Source: Candidatus Woesearchaeota archaeon (lineage in GTDB: Archaea > Nanobdellota > Nanobdellia > Woesearchaeales > J110). Taken from it: DNA of 36,077 nt. Where the stretch lies: positions 1 to 36,077 of the forward strand of contig RFJU01000057.1 of NCBI GenBank assembly GCA_003694805.1. The letters run 5' to 3'. The notes below the pieces were generated by a model that worked only from the letters and a program-made list of their open reading frames with translations, had not been told where the DNA came from and did not search any database. Below, piece by piece: positions 16,193-24,219 of the stretch. Made by a program: the position numbers and the translations under genes. Within the stretch, counting starts at the first letter, position 1. Each line of letters begins with the position of its first letter.

Positions 16193-17131
16193 ATGGTTCT
16201 AGAAAAACTCCTACCCGAACGGGTTCTTGAACGGCGCCCCCTCTACGCATTCATCGTCGGTATCGTCTACTCAGTTGTTGGCATTTTTCTCGCAAAACTC
16301 CTCTTTCCAGAAGACCCCGCGCTCGTTTCGGTCGCGTTTATCTCCCTTCTCATCCTTCCCGAACTCTACAAACTCTTTTCAACTGAAGAAAGGAAGGAAA
16401 AAGCTGAACGAAGAATAACACTTAAAAATCTTTACAAAGACAATAAGGACCTTCTCAGACTCTACCTTGTCCTTTTTTTCAGCATTTTCTTCACCTACGC
16501 GGTCCTGACCATGTTCCTCAGCGATTTCGAAAGCAACCGGCTGTTCTCAAAGCAACTCAGCGTTCGCACATCAACAGGGAACGCGGCAGACAGGGGAGGA
16601 CTCTCAGGACTCGTCTCAAGAGGAATCTATTGTGAAGACGCCTCCCTTCGCCGCCTCCCAGCAAACTCCTTCCCAAGCATGACGTGCCTCTACTCCAAAA
16701 TTTTCTTCAACAACCTCAGCGTTCTTGCCGCGTGCTTCTTCCTCGCGCTCATCACCGGTGATGGAGCCGTCTTCCTTATTACCTGGAACGCGTCCGTATG
16801 GGGGACAATCTTTGGCTGGCTCGCAAAAAACCTCTCTCGCTATTTTGAAACAGCCCACCCCCTCGGCTTTTTCTTCACCATCCTTGCCATTGTCCTTCCC
16901 CACATGACTCTTGAAGCGCTAGCGTATATTATGGCAGCGATCTCTGGCGGAACCATCTCAAAAGATGTTGTTCTGGAACGCCTCGACAGCAAACGCTTCA
17001 ACAAAGTGTTCGCCTACAACATGCTCCTCCTCCTCGTCGCCCTGCTCATTCTCCTCATCGCAGCAGGTCTGGAAACTGGCGTTCTCACCTACTCGACAAC
17101 GTACCAAAGCCTCCTTCGCTTCGTACGCTGA
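16193..17131 (+). CDS. SpoIIM-family (DUF95) membrane protein
   Basis: This encodes 312 residues with about six membrane helices. The stretch NNLSVLAACFFLALITGDG and the later HMTLEALAYIMAAISGG are the two marks of the SpoIIM/DUF95 family, whose members are widespread in archaea without a fixed role. Between helices 3 and 4 is an extracytoplasmic loop of about 60 residues with two Cys. ATG 16193 was chosen because of the TATA spacing; TTG at 16175 would add six residues. A different-frame ATG at 16183 opens a 15-codon frame. It is divergent from the pilin-like operon, so a shared membrane role is possible. Confidence 0.85.
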   Translation: MVLEKLLPERVLERRPLYAFIVGIVYSVVGIFLAKLLFPEDPALVSVAFISLLILPELYKLFSTEERKEKAERRITLKNLYKDNKDLLRLYLVLFFSIFFTYAVLTMFLSDFESNRLFSKQLSVRTSTGNAADRGGLSGLVSRGIYCEDASLRRLPANSFPSMTCLYSKIFFNNLSVLAACFFLALITGDGAVFLITWNASVWGTIFGWLAKNLSRYFETAHPLGFFFTILAIVLPHMTLEALAYIMAAISGGTISKDVVLERLDSKRFNKVFAYNMLLLLVALLILLIAAGLETGVLTYSTTYQSLLRFVR

Positions 17132-17202
17132 ATCCGCGTGCATCTCTCTCCGATCACGCTCAACACAACCAAGCCCGCTATGCTCAGCGTTCAGGCGAAA
17201 GT

Positions 17203-17210
17203 TATTTAAA
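17203..17210 (+). promoter_or_regulatory. TATA box of the 17234 gene
   Basis: TATTTAAA is centred 27 nt before the ATG at 17234, predicting a leaderless transcript. Confidence 0.6.
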
Positions 17211-17233
17211 GCAGAGACGCCTTAAGCAGCAAT

Positions 17234-17581
17234 ATGGACAAAAATGCCTTCCTCGCCGTCGTAGCGATAACGGCTATGGTCATCCTCGTAGCCCTCACCA
17301 TACAAGCAAAAAACCAAGCAATAAGCGCTAAGACCGGCCAAGCGAGCACACACTCTCCTCTTACAGGAAAGGCAATAGCGGAGCCGTCTACGCAATACCA
17401 CGCTAACACCGCACCAGCAAAGGCCCAGCCTCAAGCCACCTGCACTCCTGGAAAAGACGTCCTCGCCAGAATCAGCCAACACAAAGTAACCTATACCGAT
17501 GAGTGCACAGCTCTAAAAAACCGTTGGGACATCGTCTCCTACACACCCCATCTTGTTGACACCTCCGCCTTCTCTTCATAA
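17234..17581 (+). CDS. Membrane-anchored or secreted small protein
   Basis: This encodes 115 residues. One N-terminal hydrophobic helix (~5-24) is followed by a low-complexity Ala/Thr/Gln-rich stalk and a short C-terminal segment with two Cys (CTPGKD, DECTALKNRWD). There is no lipobox, so it is not an obvious Lgt substrate. The first transmembrane segment likely acts as an uncleaved anchor. It has its own leaderless promoter. No family recognised. Confidence 0.65.
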   Translation: MDKNAFLAVVAITAMVILVALTIQAKNQAISAKTGQASTHSPLTGKAIAEPSTQYHANTAPAKAQPQATCTPGKDVLARISQHKVTYTDECTALKNRWDIVSYTPHLVDTSAFSS

Positions 17582-17625
17582 GCCCTGCCAAAGGCCCTCG
17601 TACCCTCTTCTACAAAACCGTTACC

Positions 17626-17634
17626 TTTATAAAT
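17626..17634 (+). promoter_or_regulatory. TATA box before the structured element
   Basis: TTTATAAAT predicts a start near 17655, inside the structured element below. It could drive a small RNA or a long leader of the rps19e mRNA. Confidence 0.5.
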
Positions 17635-17643
17635 AAACCTGGG

Positions 17644-17743
17644 CTCTCGTCGAGTGAGTTGTCCGCCGGGCACGCGATTCTCTCCCGGTACTCCCTACCC
17701 ACGAATGAGGCGAGAGAAGCGTGAACAAAACCCTTTTAGGGTT
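17644..17743 (+). ncRNA. Candidate structured RNA or leader element
   Basis: There are nested complementary segments: CTCTCGTC (17644-17651) with GGCGAGAG (17709-17716), GAGT (17652-17655) with ACTC (17690-17693), and CCGGG (17666-17670) with CCCGG (17684-17688). A compact AACCCT-TTT-AGGGTT hairpin (17729-17743) follows. Base composition is GC-richer than its immediate flanks, and no good ORF covers it. The outer helix begins before the start predicted from the TATA box. I cannot assign it to a known class: C/D boxes are missing, and an ACA follows an alternative helix only loosely. Confidence 0.3.
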
Positions 17744-17763
17744 GCAAAATCCAAGAATACAAC

Positions 17764-17770
17764 TATTTAT
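17764..17770 (+). promoter_or_regulatory. TATA-like box for rps19e
   Basis: CTATTTATG would start transcription near 17793, about 30 nt before the TTG start. Confidence 0.4.
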
Positions 17771-17825
17771 GCCCTACCAAAAAAAGAAGAAAAAAAATTT
17801 CAAGAAAAAAACAAGGTGATGCCCA

Positions 17826-18401
17826 TTGCTCCAAACGGTACCAACGAACACGCTCATTGAAGCAACAGCAAAAAAACTCAAAAAAGACATAACTCCTCCT
17901 AGCTGGGCATCCTTCGTAAAAACAGGCGCCCATAAAGAGCGGCCACCCGCGCATCCCGACTGGTGGACCATCCGCGCCGCAGCCATCCTTCGCACCGTCT
18001 GCCTCAGAGGTCCTATCGGCACGGAAAAGCTCAGAATAAAATACGGAGGAAAAGGTAACCGAGGCGTTAAGCCGGAACACTTCACCAAAGGTTCGGGAAG
18101 CATCATCAGACACATCCTCCAGCAACTCGAAAAGGCAGGATACCTTGCAAAAGGAGAAAAGGGAACCCATAAAGGAAGAGTCATCACAAAAAAGGGACTT
18201 CTCCTCCTCCATCAAACAGCAAAGGAAATCAAAGAATCAAAAAAGTCCACGCCTATCACACAACAAAAAACCCCACAAACAACGCAAGCAACTCACAAAA
18301 AACACAAAGCACCAGAGCCAACAAAACAGGCGGAACAAAACCAACAAACACATCAAAGTACAGAACCTACAAAGAAAGAGTCAAGTCAAGCGGAAGCATA
18401 A
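17826..18401 (+). CDS. rps19e: Ribosomal protein S19e with a long polar tail
   Basis: This encodes 191 residues. Residues 1-~135 match S19e: [60 protein letters not shown]. It is part of the small subunit head. The last ~55 residues are a Lys/Thr/Gln-rich low-complexity tail not usual in the family. The start is TTG at 17826, preceded by GGTGAT at a 5-nt spacing; no ATG is available near the conserved N-terminus. It heads a rightward ribosomal cluster with L39e and L31e. The PDCD5/TFAR19 gene often found after S19e is not present. Confidence 0.95.
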   Translation: MLQTVPTNTLIEATAKKLKKDITPPSWASFVKTGAHKERPPAHPDWWTIRAAAILRTVCLRGPIGTEKLRIKYGGKGNRGVKPEHFTKGSGSIIRHILQQLEKAGYLAKGEKGTHKGRVITKKGLLLLHQTAKEIKESKKSTPITQQKTPQTTQATHKKHKAPEPTKQAEQNQQTHQSTEPTKKESSQAEA

Positions 18402-18490
18402 AAAAAACAAATACACAACCTCTCTTCCGAAAATACACACTCACAAAAAAAGCATCAAGAAAAACACAACGAAAAAAACACGCGAGACTC

Positions 18491-18667
18491 ATGGCAACGT
18501 ACAAACACGCCAACAGAAAACAACGCCTCATCAAGCACAGCAAACAAACCCGCTGGGCGCCCTTCTGGACGGTGCCAAAAATTTACGGGAAGGGAAGACG
18601 CATCCACCCAGGGCGACACACTGAAGTGAAGAGGAGCTGGCGAAGAAACAAACTCAAAAAAGTCTAA
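18491..18667 (+). CDS. rpl39e: Ribosomal protein L39e
   Basis: This encodes 58 residues with nearly every conserved L39e feature: KHANRKQRLIKHSKQTRWAPFW, VPKIYGKGRRIHP and the ending KRSWRRNKLKK. It is very basic and lines the peptide exit tunnel in archaea and eukaryotes. It lies 89 nt after S19e and 29 nt before L31e, the usual archaeal order L39e-L31e. It is short enough to be missed by a length cut-off. Confidence 0.95.
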   Translation: MATYKHANRKQRLIKHSKQTRWAPFWTVPKIYGKGRRIHPGRHTEVKRSWRRNKLKKV

Positions 18668-18696
18668 AAAAATACGAACGAGCGTAAAATAAGGCA

Positions 18697-19248
18697 ATGG
18701 CAGAACAAAAAAACAAAACAACGGAGCGGACCTACACCATTCCGCTACGCAAGAGCTTCATAACCAAGCCAAAGCATGCCAGAGCAAACCGAGCAATACG
18801 CACAATCAAAGCGTTCATCAGCCGTCACATGAACGCAAAAAATGCGGAAGCAGTACGTATTGGACAAGAACTCAATAAAACAGTCTGGAAGCAAGGCATC
18901 CGCAACCCTCCAGGAAAAGTCACCGTAACGGCGTTCAAAGAAGACGACATCGTCAAAGTCGAACTCGCAGGGACGGCGTGGGTTGACGCTGTAAAGCCAG
19001 CCCCTAAAACAGAAAAAGGTGGAACCCTCAAAGACAAGCTCACAGGAGCCCTCAAACCAACAGAAACGGAAACGCCACCCGCCACCTCTGCCGCAACACC
19101 GAAAAAAACTGAGGATCACAATAGCACAAAAAAACAAGGAGACAGCAAAGAAAAACCCAAAGAGCAAGCAAACAAAAAAACCTCTGCTAAGAAAGAAACA
19201 ACCTCCCCAAAAAAGCAACACTCCCAGAGCACACGAGAAACGCAGTGA
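18697..19248 (+). CDS. rpl31e: Ribosomal protein L31e with a long charged tail
   Basis: This encodes 183 residues. Residues ~10-90 are L31e: RTYTIPLRKSF, RANRAIRTIKAFISRHM, VRIGQELNKTVWKQGIRNPPGKVTV. The remaining ~90 residues are a Lys/Thr/Pro-rich low-complexity tail, about as long as the whole normal protein. L31e lies near the exit tunnel of the large subunit. The tail resembles that of S19e in composition, so both may be lineage additions, perhaps for RNA binding. The eIF6 gene that often follows L31e is absent. Confidence 0.95.
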   Translation: MAEQKNKTTERTYTIPLRKSFITKPKHARANRAIRTIKAFISRHMNAKNAEAVRIGQELNKTVWKQGIRNPPGKVTVTAFKEDDIVKVELAGTAWVDAVKPAPKTEKGGTLKDKLTGALKPTETETPPATSAATPKKTEDHNSTKKQGDSKEKPKEQANKKTSAKKETTSPKKQHSQSTRETQ

Positions 19249-19342
19249 AGCGCCTGCTCAAAACAACAATGTACTCAACGTTTCTTCTTGAAAAAACGTA
19301 GTTTCTCAGAAAACCTTCAATTAACAGCCTACAATCACCTAA

Positions 19343-19651
19343 TTACTTTAAAGAAACCGCAGAGAGAAGCTTTTTTAGCGCGGCGTCAAGAACAACAAAC
19401 AAATTATGATCGGTCAAGATGACCGTCTCAGTCTTCCCATCAAGCTCTGCCTTCACATGAATTTCAAACTTCTCCGACCCCTCCTGCTTGTGCACGGGCT
19501 TCATCGTCACGGTCAACTTACGAAACCCATCTCCTTTCATATCAGCAAGCTTCCTTGCATAAGAACCAACAATCTTCTTAACCACCACTAACTCAGCAGG
19601 GTCTCGCTCGCGAAACCCAACCAGCACAATATTACCTCCCAACTCAATCAT
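19343..19651 (-). CDS. Small HPF-like protein, function uncertain
   Basis: This encodes 102 residues. The order is strand-helix-strands-helix: MIELGGNIVLVGF, a basic helix (VVKKIVGSYARKLAD), strands LTVTMKPVH and KFEIHVKAEL, and a last helix DHNLFVVLDAALKKLLSAV. Topology and the final motif recall hibernation-promoting factor (N-I-L...D-x-Y-x-A-I-D-x-x-x-x-K-L), but identity is low and I treat this as an inference. ATG 19651 follows the stop of a 36-codon ORF by 2 nt and has a GTGGTG stretch upstream; GTG 19663 is the alternative. Confidence 0.7.
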   Translation of the reverse strand: MIELGGNIVLVGFRERDPAELVVVKKIVGSYARKLADMKGDGFRKLTVTMKPVHKQEGSEKFEIHVKAELDGKTETVILTDHNLFVVLDAALKKLLSAVSLK

Positions 19652-19653
19652 CC

Positions 19654-19764
19654 TCAACACCACTCTCCGAACACGTGACGCTCAACAGGAAAAAACCCTG
19701 CCAGCGCAGCCAGCAGGGGGAGAGACAATAGAAAGTCCTTTTTTGCGACGAAGGTGATTTCCAT
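19654..19764 (-). CDS. 36-codon hydrophobic ORF, possible leader peptide
   Basis: The ATG at 19764 follows GGAGAGAT, and the stop lies 2 nt before the start of the HPF-like gene. The product is a short peptide with a hydrophobic core (residues ~11-25, FLLSLPLLAALAGFF). A TATA box sits 34 nt upstream. It is either a true small membrane protein coupled to the next gene or a leader peptide. A hairpin followed by a U-run lies inside its codons. Confidence 0.4.
   Translation of the reverse strand: MEITFVAKKDFLLSLPLLAALAGFFPVERHVFGEWC
19690..19718 (-). terminator. Hairpin plus U-run, terminator or attenuator-like
   Basis: On the minus strand CCCTGC (19718-19713), an 11-nt loop, GCAGGG (19701-19696), then six T (19695-19690). 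The stem is a perfect six base pairs. It lies inside the 36-codon ORF upstream of the HPF-like gene, so it could terminate reads from the tRNA/S10 side or act as an attenuator. U-rich tracts alone can terminate archaeal transcription. Confidence 0.35.
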
Positions 19765-19794
19765 ATCTCTCCAAACTATTAACATACCTTCTCG

Positions 19795-19802
19795 TTTTTA
19801 AA
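19795..19802 (-). promoter_or_regulatory. TATA box of the leader ORF/HPF-like unit
   Basis: TTTAAAAA on the minus strand predicts a start near 19772, just ahead of GGAGAGAT and the ATG at 19764. Confidence 0.5.
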
Positions 19803-19876
19803 TCTTACGGATTTTTGCATACTAACGTGTCCTTCCAAAAAAAGGAGAAAAAACAAAGAAACTGAAAAAAGAAAAA

Positions 19877-20004
19877 CGCCGTGGCCCGGATTCGAACCGG
19901 GGATCCCAAAAGGGACGAGATGCCTCAACAACAACGCAAAACACCCGCAAGGTGCTGCCTTGCCTTTTCCAGTCTCGCGCAATACCAGGCTATGCGACCA
20001 CGGC
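19877..20004 (-). tRNA. tRNA-Ser (anticodon GGA) with intron
   Basis: On the minus strand the acceptor stem is GCCGTGG/CCACGGC with discriminator G, as expected for Ser. The anticodon stem CGAGA pairs with TCTCG only if about 45 nt (19922-19966) are removed after anticodon loop bases CTGGAA, at the canonical archaeal 37/38 site. The loop then carries GGA. A class II variable arm (CCC-TTTT-GGG) and a T arm CCCGG-TTCGAAT-CCGGG follow. The intron has its own GCAAGG/CCTTGC hairpin. Its exact boundary is ambiguous by one A. The tuf-rpsJ-tRNA-Ser order is a known archaeal arrangement. Confidence 0.9.
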
Positions 20005-20093
20005 AACAGCAAAAAAATCCCGACGTGCCAACCCCCTTCTTGCTAAACGTGCCAAACCAAAACGCGCCCTGCCAATGAGAAAACAAAATCATC

Positions 20094-20405
20094 TCAAGAA
20101 TCAATCATCTCAATCTCAATATTAAGCCCTTCAGGAATAGGAACACGCATCACTAAACGAAGCGCACGCTCATCCAATGCGAGATCAATGAGCCGCTTAT
20201 GAATCCGCATCTCGTACCGCTCCCACGTCGCCGTCCCATCACCACAAGGAGACCTCCTCGTCGTGACCTTCAACTTCTTACGAGGAAGAGGAATCGGACC
20301 GCGCATCACAACACCTGTCTTCTCAGCAATATTTTTGATATACTCGCACGTCTGATTAATCTTGTCAATATCGGTGCTTGCTAACTTAATGCGCGCTTTT
20401 TGCAT
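20094..20405 (-). CDS. rps10: Ribosomal protein S10 (uS10)
   Basis: This encodes 103 residues, the usual archaeal length. It begins KARIKLASTDIDKINQTCEYI and contains the GPIPLPRKKLKVTTRRSPCGDG loop that reaches into the small subunit head, then WERYEMRIHKRLIDL and an ending IEIEMIDS. GAGGGTAAGGAA precedes the ATG at 20405. It follows EF-1alpha by 101 nt and probably shares its transcript. Confidence 0.97.
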   Translation of the reverse strand: MQKARIKLASTDIDKINQTCEYIKNIAEKTGVVMRGPIPLPRKKLKVTTRRSPCGDGTATWERYEMRIHKRLIDLALDERALRLVMRVPIPEGLNIEIEMIDS

Positions 20406-20506
20406 TTCCTTACCCTCTCATGCAACAAGACATGTGCTTGCCATGGTCACATGAACAAAATAACAAAAAAATTTCTTTTTCAAACCCTGCGAAGCAAGCA
20501 ACCTCC

Positions 20507-21790
20507 TTACTGCTTCTTCACAAGATCAATGCACATCCCAGCAGCGACGGTCTGCCCGGAATCGCGAATAGCAAACCGGGAAAGCTGCGGAATATCTTTC
20601 TGCTTCTCAATGACCAACGGCTGCACAGGCCTGATCTTCACAATAGCAGCGTCACCATTCTTGATGAAGTCAGGATTCTCTTCCAAAACCTCACCAGTAG
20701 CAGGGTTGAGCTTCTTCTCAATCTTCTCAAACCTGCACGCGACCTGCGCTGTGTGAATGTGGAAAACCGGCGTGTACCCCACGGTGATAACGTTGGGGTG
20801 GTTGAGCACGACGATCTGCGCTGTGAACTCCTGCGCAACAGTGGCTGGGTTTGACTCATCAGAGATGACATCCCCTCGGGCAACGTCCTTCTTCCCAAAT
20901 CCACGAACGCTGATGCCAACGTTGTCACCCGGCTCTGCCTGCTGAAGCTGCTCATGATGCATCTCAATAGACTTGCACTCACCACGAACACCTTTGCCTT
21001 CCCTGCCGGGCATAGCAATAACCTTCTGCCCCACCTTTAAAATGCCGGTCTCAACGCGACCGACAGGAACGACACCGATGCCGGTAATATTGTACACGTC
21101 CTGAATCGGCAAGCGAAGCGGCAAGTCAGTAGGCTTCTCCGGCTCCTTGAGGTTGTTAATCGCTTCGAGAAGCGTCGGGCCGGAATACCAACCCATCTTA
21201 TCCGTCTTCTTCGCCACGTTATCCCCGGGGAGAGACGCAATAGGGACAAACGCGACGTCTTCCGGCTTGAACCCAACAGACTTGAGCAACGCAGAAACGT
21301 CCTCAACGACTTTCTTGAACCGAGCCTCATCATAATTCTGCATATCCATCTTGTTCACTGCAACGATGAGCTGCCCAACACCGAGCGTCCTCGACAAGAA
21401 TACGTGCTCTTTCGTTTGAGCCATAACGCCATCATTTGCAGCAACAACCAACACCGCCGCGTCAGCTTGGGAGGCACCAGTAATCATATTCTTAATGAAG
21501 TCTCGGTGCCCGGGCGCGTCGATAATGGTGAAGTAATACTTATCCGTCTCAAACTTCTTGTGCGCGAGGTCAATCGTAACACCTCGCTCGCGCTCCTCCT
21601 TCAAATTGTCCATAACAAACGCGAACTCAAAACCGCTCTTTCCAAGCTCTTGCGCCTTTTCCTTGAGCTTTCTCAACGTCTGCTCATCAATGTTGCCAGT
21701 ATCGAAGAGCAACCTACCAACCGTCGTGGACTTTCCGTGATCAACGTGGCCGATAAAGACCAAGTTTATATGGGGTTTTCCTTTTGCCAT
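20507..21790 (-). CDS. tuf: Translation elongation factor EF-1alpha
   Basis: This encodes 427 residues. G1 is GHVDHGKST, switch 2 contains [13 protein letters not shown]4 is NKMD, and the beta-barrel domains 2 and 3 follow ([25 protein letters not shown]). It delivers aminoacyl-tRNA to the ribosome. The ATG at 21790 ([10 protein letters not shown]) is preceded by GGAGGGAG. A GTG/ATG further upstream (21811) would add seven non-conserved residues. It sits between EF-2 and S10, the archaeal str-type order. Confidence 0.98.
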   Translation of the reverse strand: MAKGKPHINLVFIGHVDHGKSTTVGRLLFDTGNIDEQTLRKLKEKAQELGKSGFEFAFVMDNLKEERERGVTIDLAHKKFETDKYYFTIIDAPGHRDFIKNMITGASQADAAVLVVAANDGVMAQTKEHVFLSRTLGVGQLIVAVNKMDMQNYDEARFKKVVEDVSALLKSVGFKPEDVAFVPIASLPGDNVAKKTDKMGWYSGPTLLEAINNLKEPEKPTDLPLRLPIQDVYNITGIGVVPVGRVETGILKVGQKVIAMPGREGKGVRGECKSIEMHHEQLQQAEPGDNVGISVRGFGKKDVARGDVISDESNPATVAQEFTAQIVVLNHPNVITVGYTPVFHIHTAQVACRFEKIEKKLNPATGEVLEENPDFIKNGDAAIVKIRPVQPLVIEKQKDIPQLSRFAIRDSGQTVAAGMCIDLVKKQ

Positions 21791-21861
21791 TATTACTCCC
21801 TCCGTTCTCACCTATCCATTTAAACACATAATAACAACGCACGAACGGAAAAACGAGGGGG

Positions 21862-21869
21862 TTTTTAAA
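21862..21869 (-). promoter_or_regulatory. TATA box of the EF-1alpha/S10 unit
   Basis: TTTAAAAA on the minus strand gives a leader of about 50 nt carrying GGAGGG. A second TATA-like box (GTTTAAAT, 21818-21825) is nearer and would leave almost no leader. Confidence 0.45.
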
Positions 21870-21910
21870 GATTACTGTTTCTTTTTCTCGAGAAAGCAAG
21901 GCGCGCTACT

Positions 21911-21950
21911 CGCCGGTCCCCCGGCGTGCTTGAACAAAAGAACAAGCACG
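21911..21950 (-). terminator. Tandem hairpins after EF-2
   Basis: CGTGCTTG (21925-21932) pairs with CAAGCACG (21943-21950), and CGCCGG (21911-21916) pairs with CCGGCG (21921-21926). A run of T on the minus strand (TTTTTTG, 21960-21954) directly follows the EF-2 stop. Together they likely end the EF-2 transcript before EF-1alpha. Confidence 0.5.
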
Positions 21951-21961
21951 TCACAAAAAAA

Positions 21962-24145
21962 TCACTGAGGCTGAGCGCCCGTCTCGGTCATCTTCAAACC
22001 CTTCCTTGACCGAATAGCATTAATCACTTTAGACTGCAGCTCATCCGGCAAACGCTCAAAGGTCTGATCAACAACAAAACTCGACCCTCGCCCGCCCGTG
22101 GCGGAACGCAAATCTGACGCGAGGCCAAACATCTCACTCACTGGCAACTTCCCTTTCACCACCACGGTAGACCCTTCCGTTTGCATATCAAGAAGCTGCC
22201 CACGCTTATTACTGATAAGTTTAGAAATCTCGCCCATGAACTCCTCAGGCGCTTCAAACTGCAGGGTTTGCATCGGCTCGAAAATGACAGGACCCGCGTT
22301 AAGAATTGCAAGGCGAATACCCTCACGCACCGCAGGGTACATCTGAGCAGGACCCCGGTGAATCGCGTCTTCGTGGAGCTTACAATCAACCAAGGAAACC
22401 TTCACTTTAAAGCAAGGCTCGTTCGCAACAGGCCCCTTCTTCATAACATCCTCAAACATATCCATTACCATCTCAATAATCTCACCAATCTGCACAATTC
22501 CCCTCGTCTCATCCATCAAAATATTCCCATTAAAGACATCTCGCACATTCCTCGCGCTCTTCGCGTCCCACCCGAGCTCTTGAAACGCACGCCAAATCTC
22601 TGTGTCTTTTTTCTTAATCCGCCCTTCAGGAATCGTCCCGTCCTTAATTGCCTGAACAACAGCATCATCAAGAGGCTCAACCTTGAAGTACAGCTTATTA
22701 TGCTTATTCGGCGACTTCCCTTCCATCGGGTTCGGCGTGGCACGGGTAACCGTCTCTCGATACACCACAATGGGAGGCGAGGTGGTAATCTCAACCCCTT
22801 TCTCCTTCACAATCCTGTTTTCAATAACTTCCAAGTGCAACTCGCCCATGCCGCTCATGAGGTGCTCCCCCGTCTCTTTATTGATTTCAATACGAATAGA
22901 CGGGTCCTCCTTTTGCACCTGGACCAAGACTTCAACAAGCTTGGGCAAATCGGACGGCTTCTTCGCCTCAATCGCCTTTGTGATAACCGGCTCGAAAATA
23001 TGCGTGATCTGCTCGAAAGGCTCGCACGGCTCAAGAGAAACCGTCTCTCCAGGATATGCGTCCTTCAAGCCACCAACACCAATGATGTTGCCCGCAGGAA
23101 CATTGTCAACGATCTCCCGCTTAGCCCCATTATAGATGTACACCTGCTGGATGCGCACCTGTGTCTTAGCCCTGTTCAAATATACCTGCACACCCTTCTT
23201 CATTGTTCCCGAATACAGCCGCCCAGCAGAAATCTCGCCTGCTTGCGGGTCAATAACGACCTTGATCACCACAAACATAAGCGGCCCGTTCGGATCGCTC
23301 TCCCGAAGCGACTTACCCAACGGACTCTCCAAATCCCCATGCCAAATCTTTGGAATGCGATACTGCGCCGCCTCCACAGGATTGGGATGATGCTTCACCA
23401 CCGCGTTCAACACCACCTCATGAAGCGGCGCCTTCGAACGCAACACTTTCCAATCTCCCTTCTCGTACGCCTCAATAATCTCCTTGAATGAAATTCCTTT
23501 CTTTTGCATGTACTGAATAGAAAGCGCCCAATTATGAAACGCAGAACCAAAACACACAGAACCATCCTGAACGTTCACCTGCCACTTCTCACCAAATCCT
23601 TTTTCAGCAATCTGCAAAATAAGCTTGTTAACAGCCATGATGTGCTTTACAAAGCGCTCCTGCATCGCTTCAGGCGTGAGCTTGAGCTCCTTGATGAGCC
23701 GATCCACCTTATTAATGAATAAAATTGGCTTGACGCGCTCCTTGAGCGCCTGGCGAAGAACTGTCTCCGTCTGAGGCATCACGCCCTCAACGGCGTCAAT
23801 GAGCACAATTGCTCCGTCAACCGCACGCATCGCGCGCGTCACGTCACCACCAAAATCGACGTGCCCGGGCGTGTCAATCAAGTTAATCAAGAAATCCTCC
23901 CCTTCCACGGCGTGCACCATGGAAACAGAAGCGCTATCAATAGTGATGCCGCGCTGCTGCTCATCCTCATGAAAATCAAGCTGAAGCGCACGACCAGCAA
24001 GCTCCTCAGACATCATACCCGCTCCACTCAGCAAGTTGTCAGAAAACGTCGTCTTTCCATGATCAATATGGGCGCAAATTGCAATGTTGCGGATATTCTT
24101 CGGCTTGTTCATCAACGCCTTGACTCTATCAACCATCTTTGCCAT
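21962..24145 (-). CDS. fusA: Translation elongation factor EF-2
   Basis: This encodes 727 residues, full length. G1 is AHIDHGKTT, the DTPGHVDFGG switch and NKVD follow, then domains II-V. HRGPAQMYPAVREG in domain IV carries the His that is modified to diphthamide in archaea and eukaryotes. GGTGAAAGCACA precedes the ATG at 24145. It translocates tRNAs on the ribosome. It follows ndk by 74 nt. Confidence 0.98.
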   Translation of the reverse strand: MAKMVDRVKALMNKPKNIRNIAICAHIDHGKTTFSDNLLSGAGMMSEELAGRALQLDFHEDEQQRGITIDSASVSMVHAVEGEDFLINLIDTPGHVDFGGDVTRAMRAVDGAIVLIDAVEGVMPQTETVLRQALKERVKPILFINKVDRLIKELKLTPEAMQERFVKHIMAVNKLILQIAEKGFGEKWQVNVQDGSVCFGSAFHNWALSIQYMQKKGISFKEIIEAYEKGDWKVLRSKAPLHEVVLNAVVKHHPNPVEAAQYRIPKIWHGDLESPLGKSLRESDPNGPLMFVVIKVVIDPQAGEISAGRLYSGTMKKGVQVYLNRAKTQVRIQQVYIYNGAKREIVDNVPAGNIIGVGGLKDAYPGETVSLEPCEPFEQITHIFEPVITKAIEAKKPSDLPKLVEVLVQVQKEDPSIRIEINKETGEHLMSGMGELHLEVIENRIVKEKGVEITTSPPIVVYRETVTRATPNPMEGKSPNKHNKLYFKVEPLDDAVVQAIKDGTIPEGRIKKKDTEIWRAFQELGWDAKSARNVRDVFNGNILMDETRGIVQIGEIIEMVMDMFEDVMKKGPVANEPCFKVKVSLVDCKLHEDAIHRGPAQMYPAVREGIRLAILNAGPVIFEPMQTLQFEAPEEFMGEISKLISNKRGQLLDMQTEGSTVVVKGKLPVSEMFGLASDLRSATGGRGSSFVVDQTFERLPDELQSKVINAIRSRKGLKMTETGAQPQ

Positions 24146-24219
24146 TGTGCTTTCACCTTTCTCCTTACCTGTTTACTCGTACTGCCTCAGGAAAACATTG
24201 AAGAGACAAGCCAGCGCCA

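Noticed and set aside
16183-16230. 15-codon frame opening at ATG 16183 before the SpoIIM-like start
   Set aside because: It overlaps the main start in another frame, has no coupled stop/start, and the TATA spacing fits the main ATG nearly as well.
17644-17743. H/ACA guide RNA reading of the structured element
   Set aside because: An ACA follows an alternative CACGC/GCGTG helix, but there is no upper stem or kink-turn in the expected place.
22181-23491. 436-codon plus-strand frame opposite EF-2
   Set aside because: It is antisense to the highly conserved EF-2 gene and its translation (many Leu/Asn/Arg/His) has no family resemblance.
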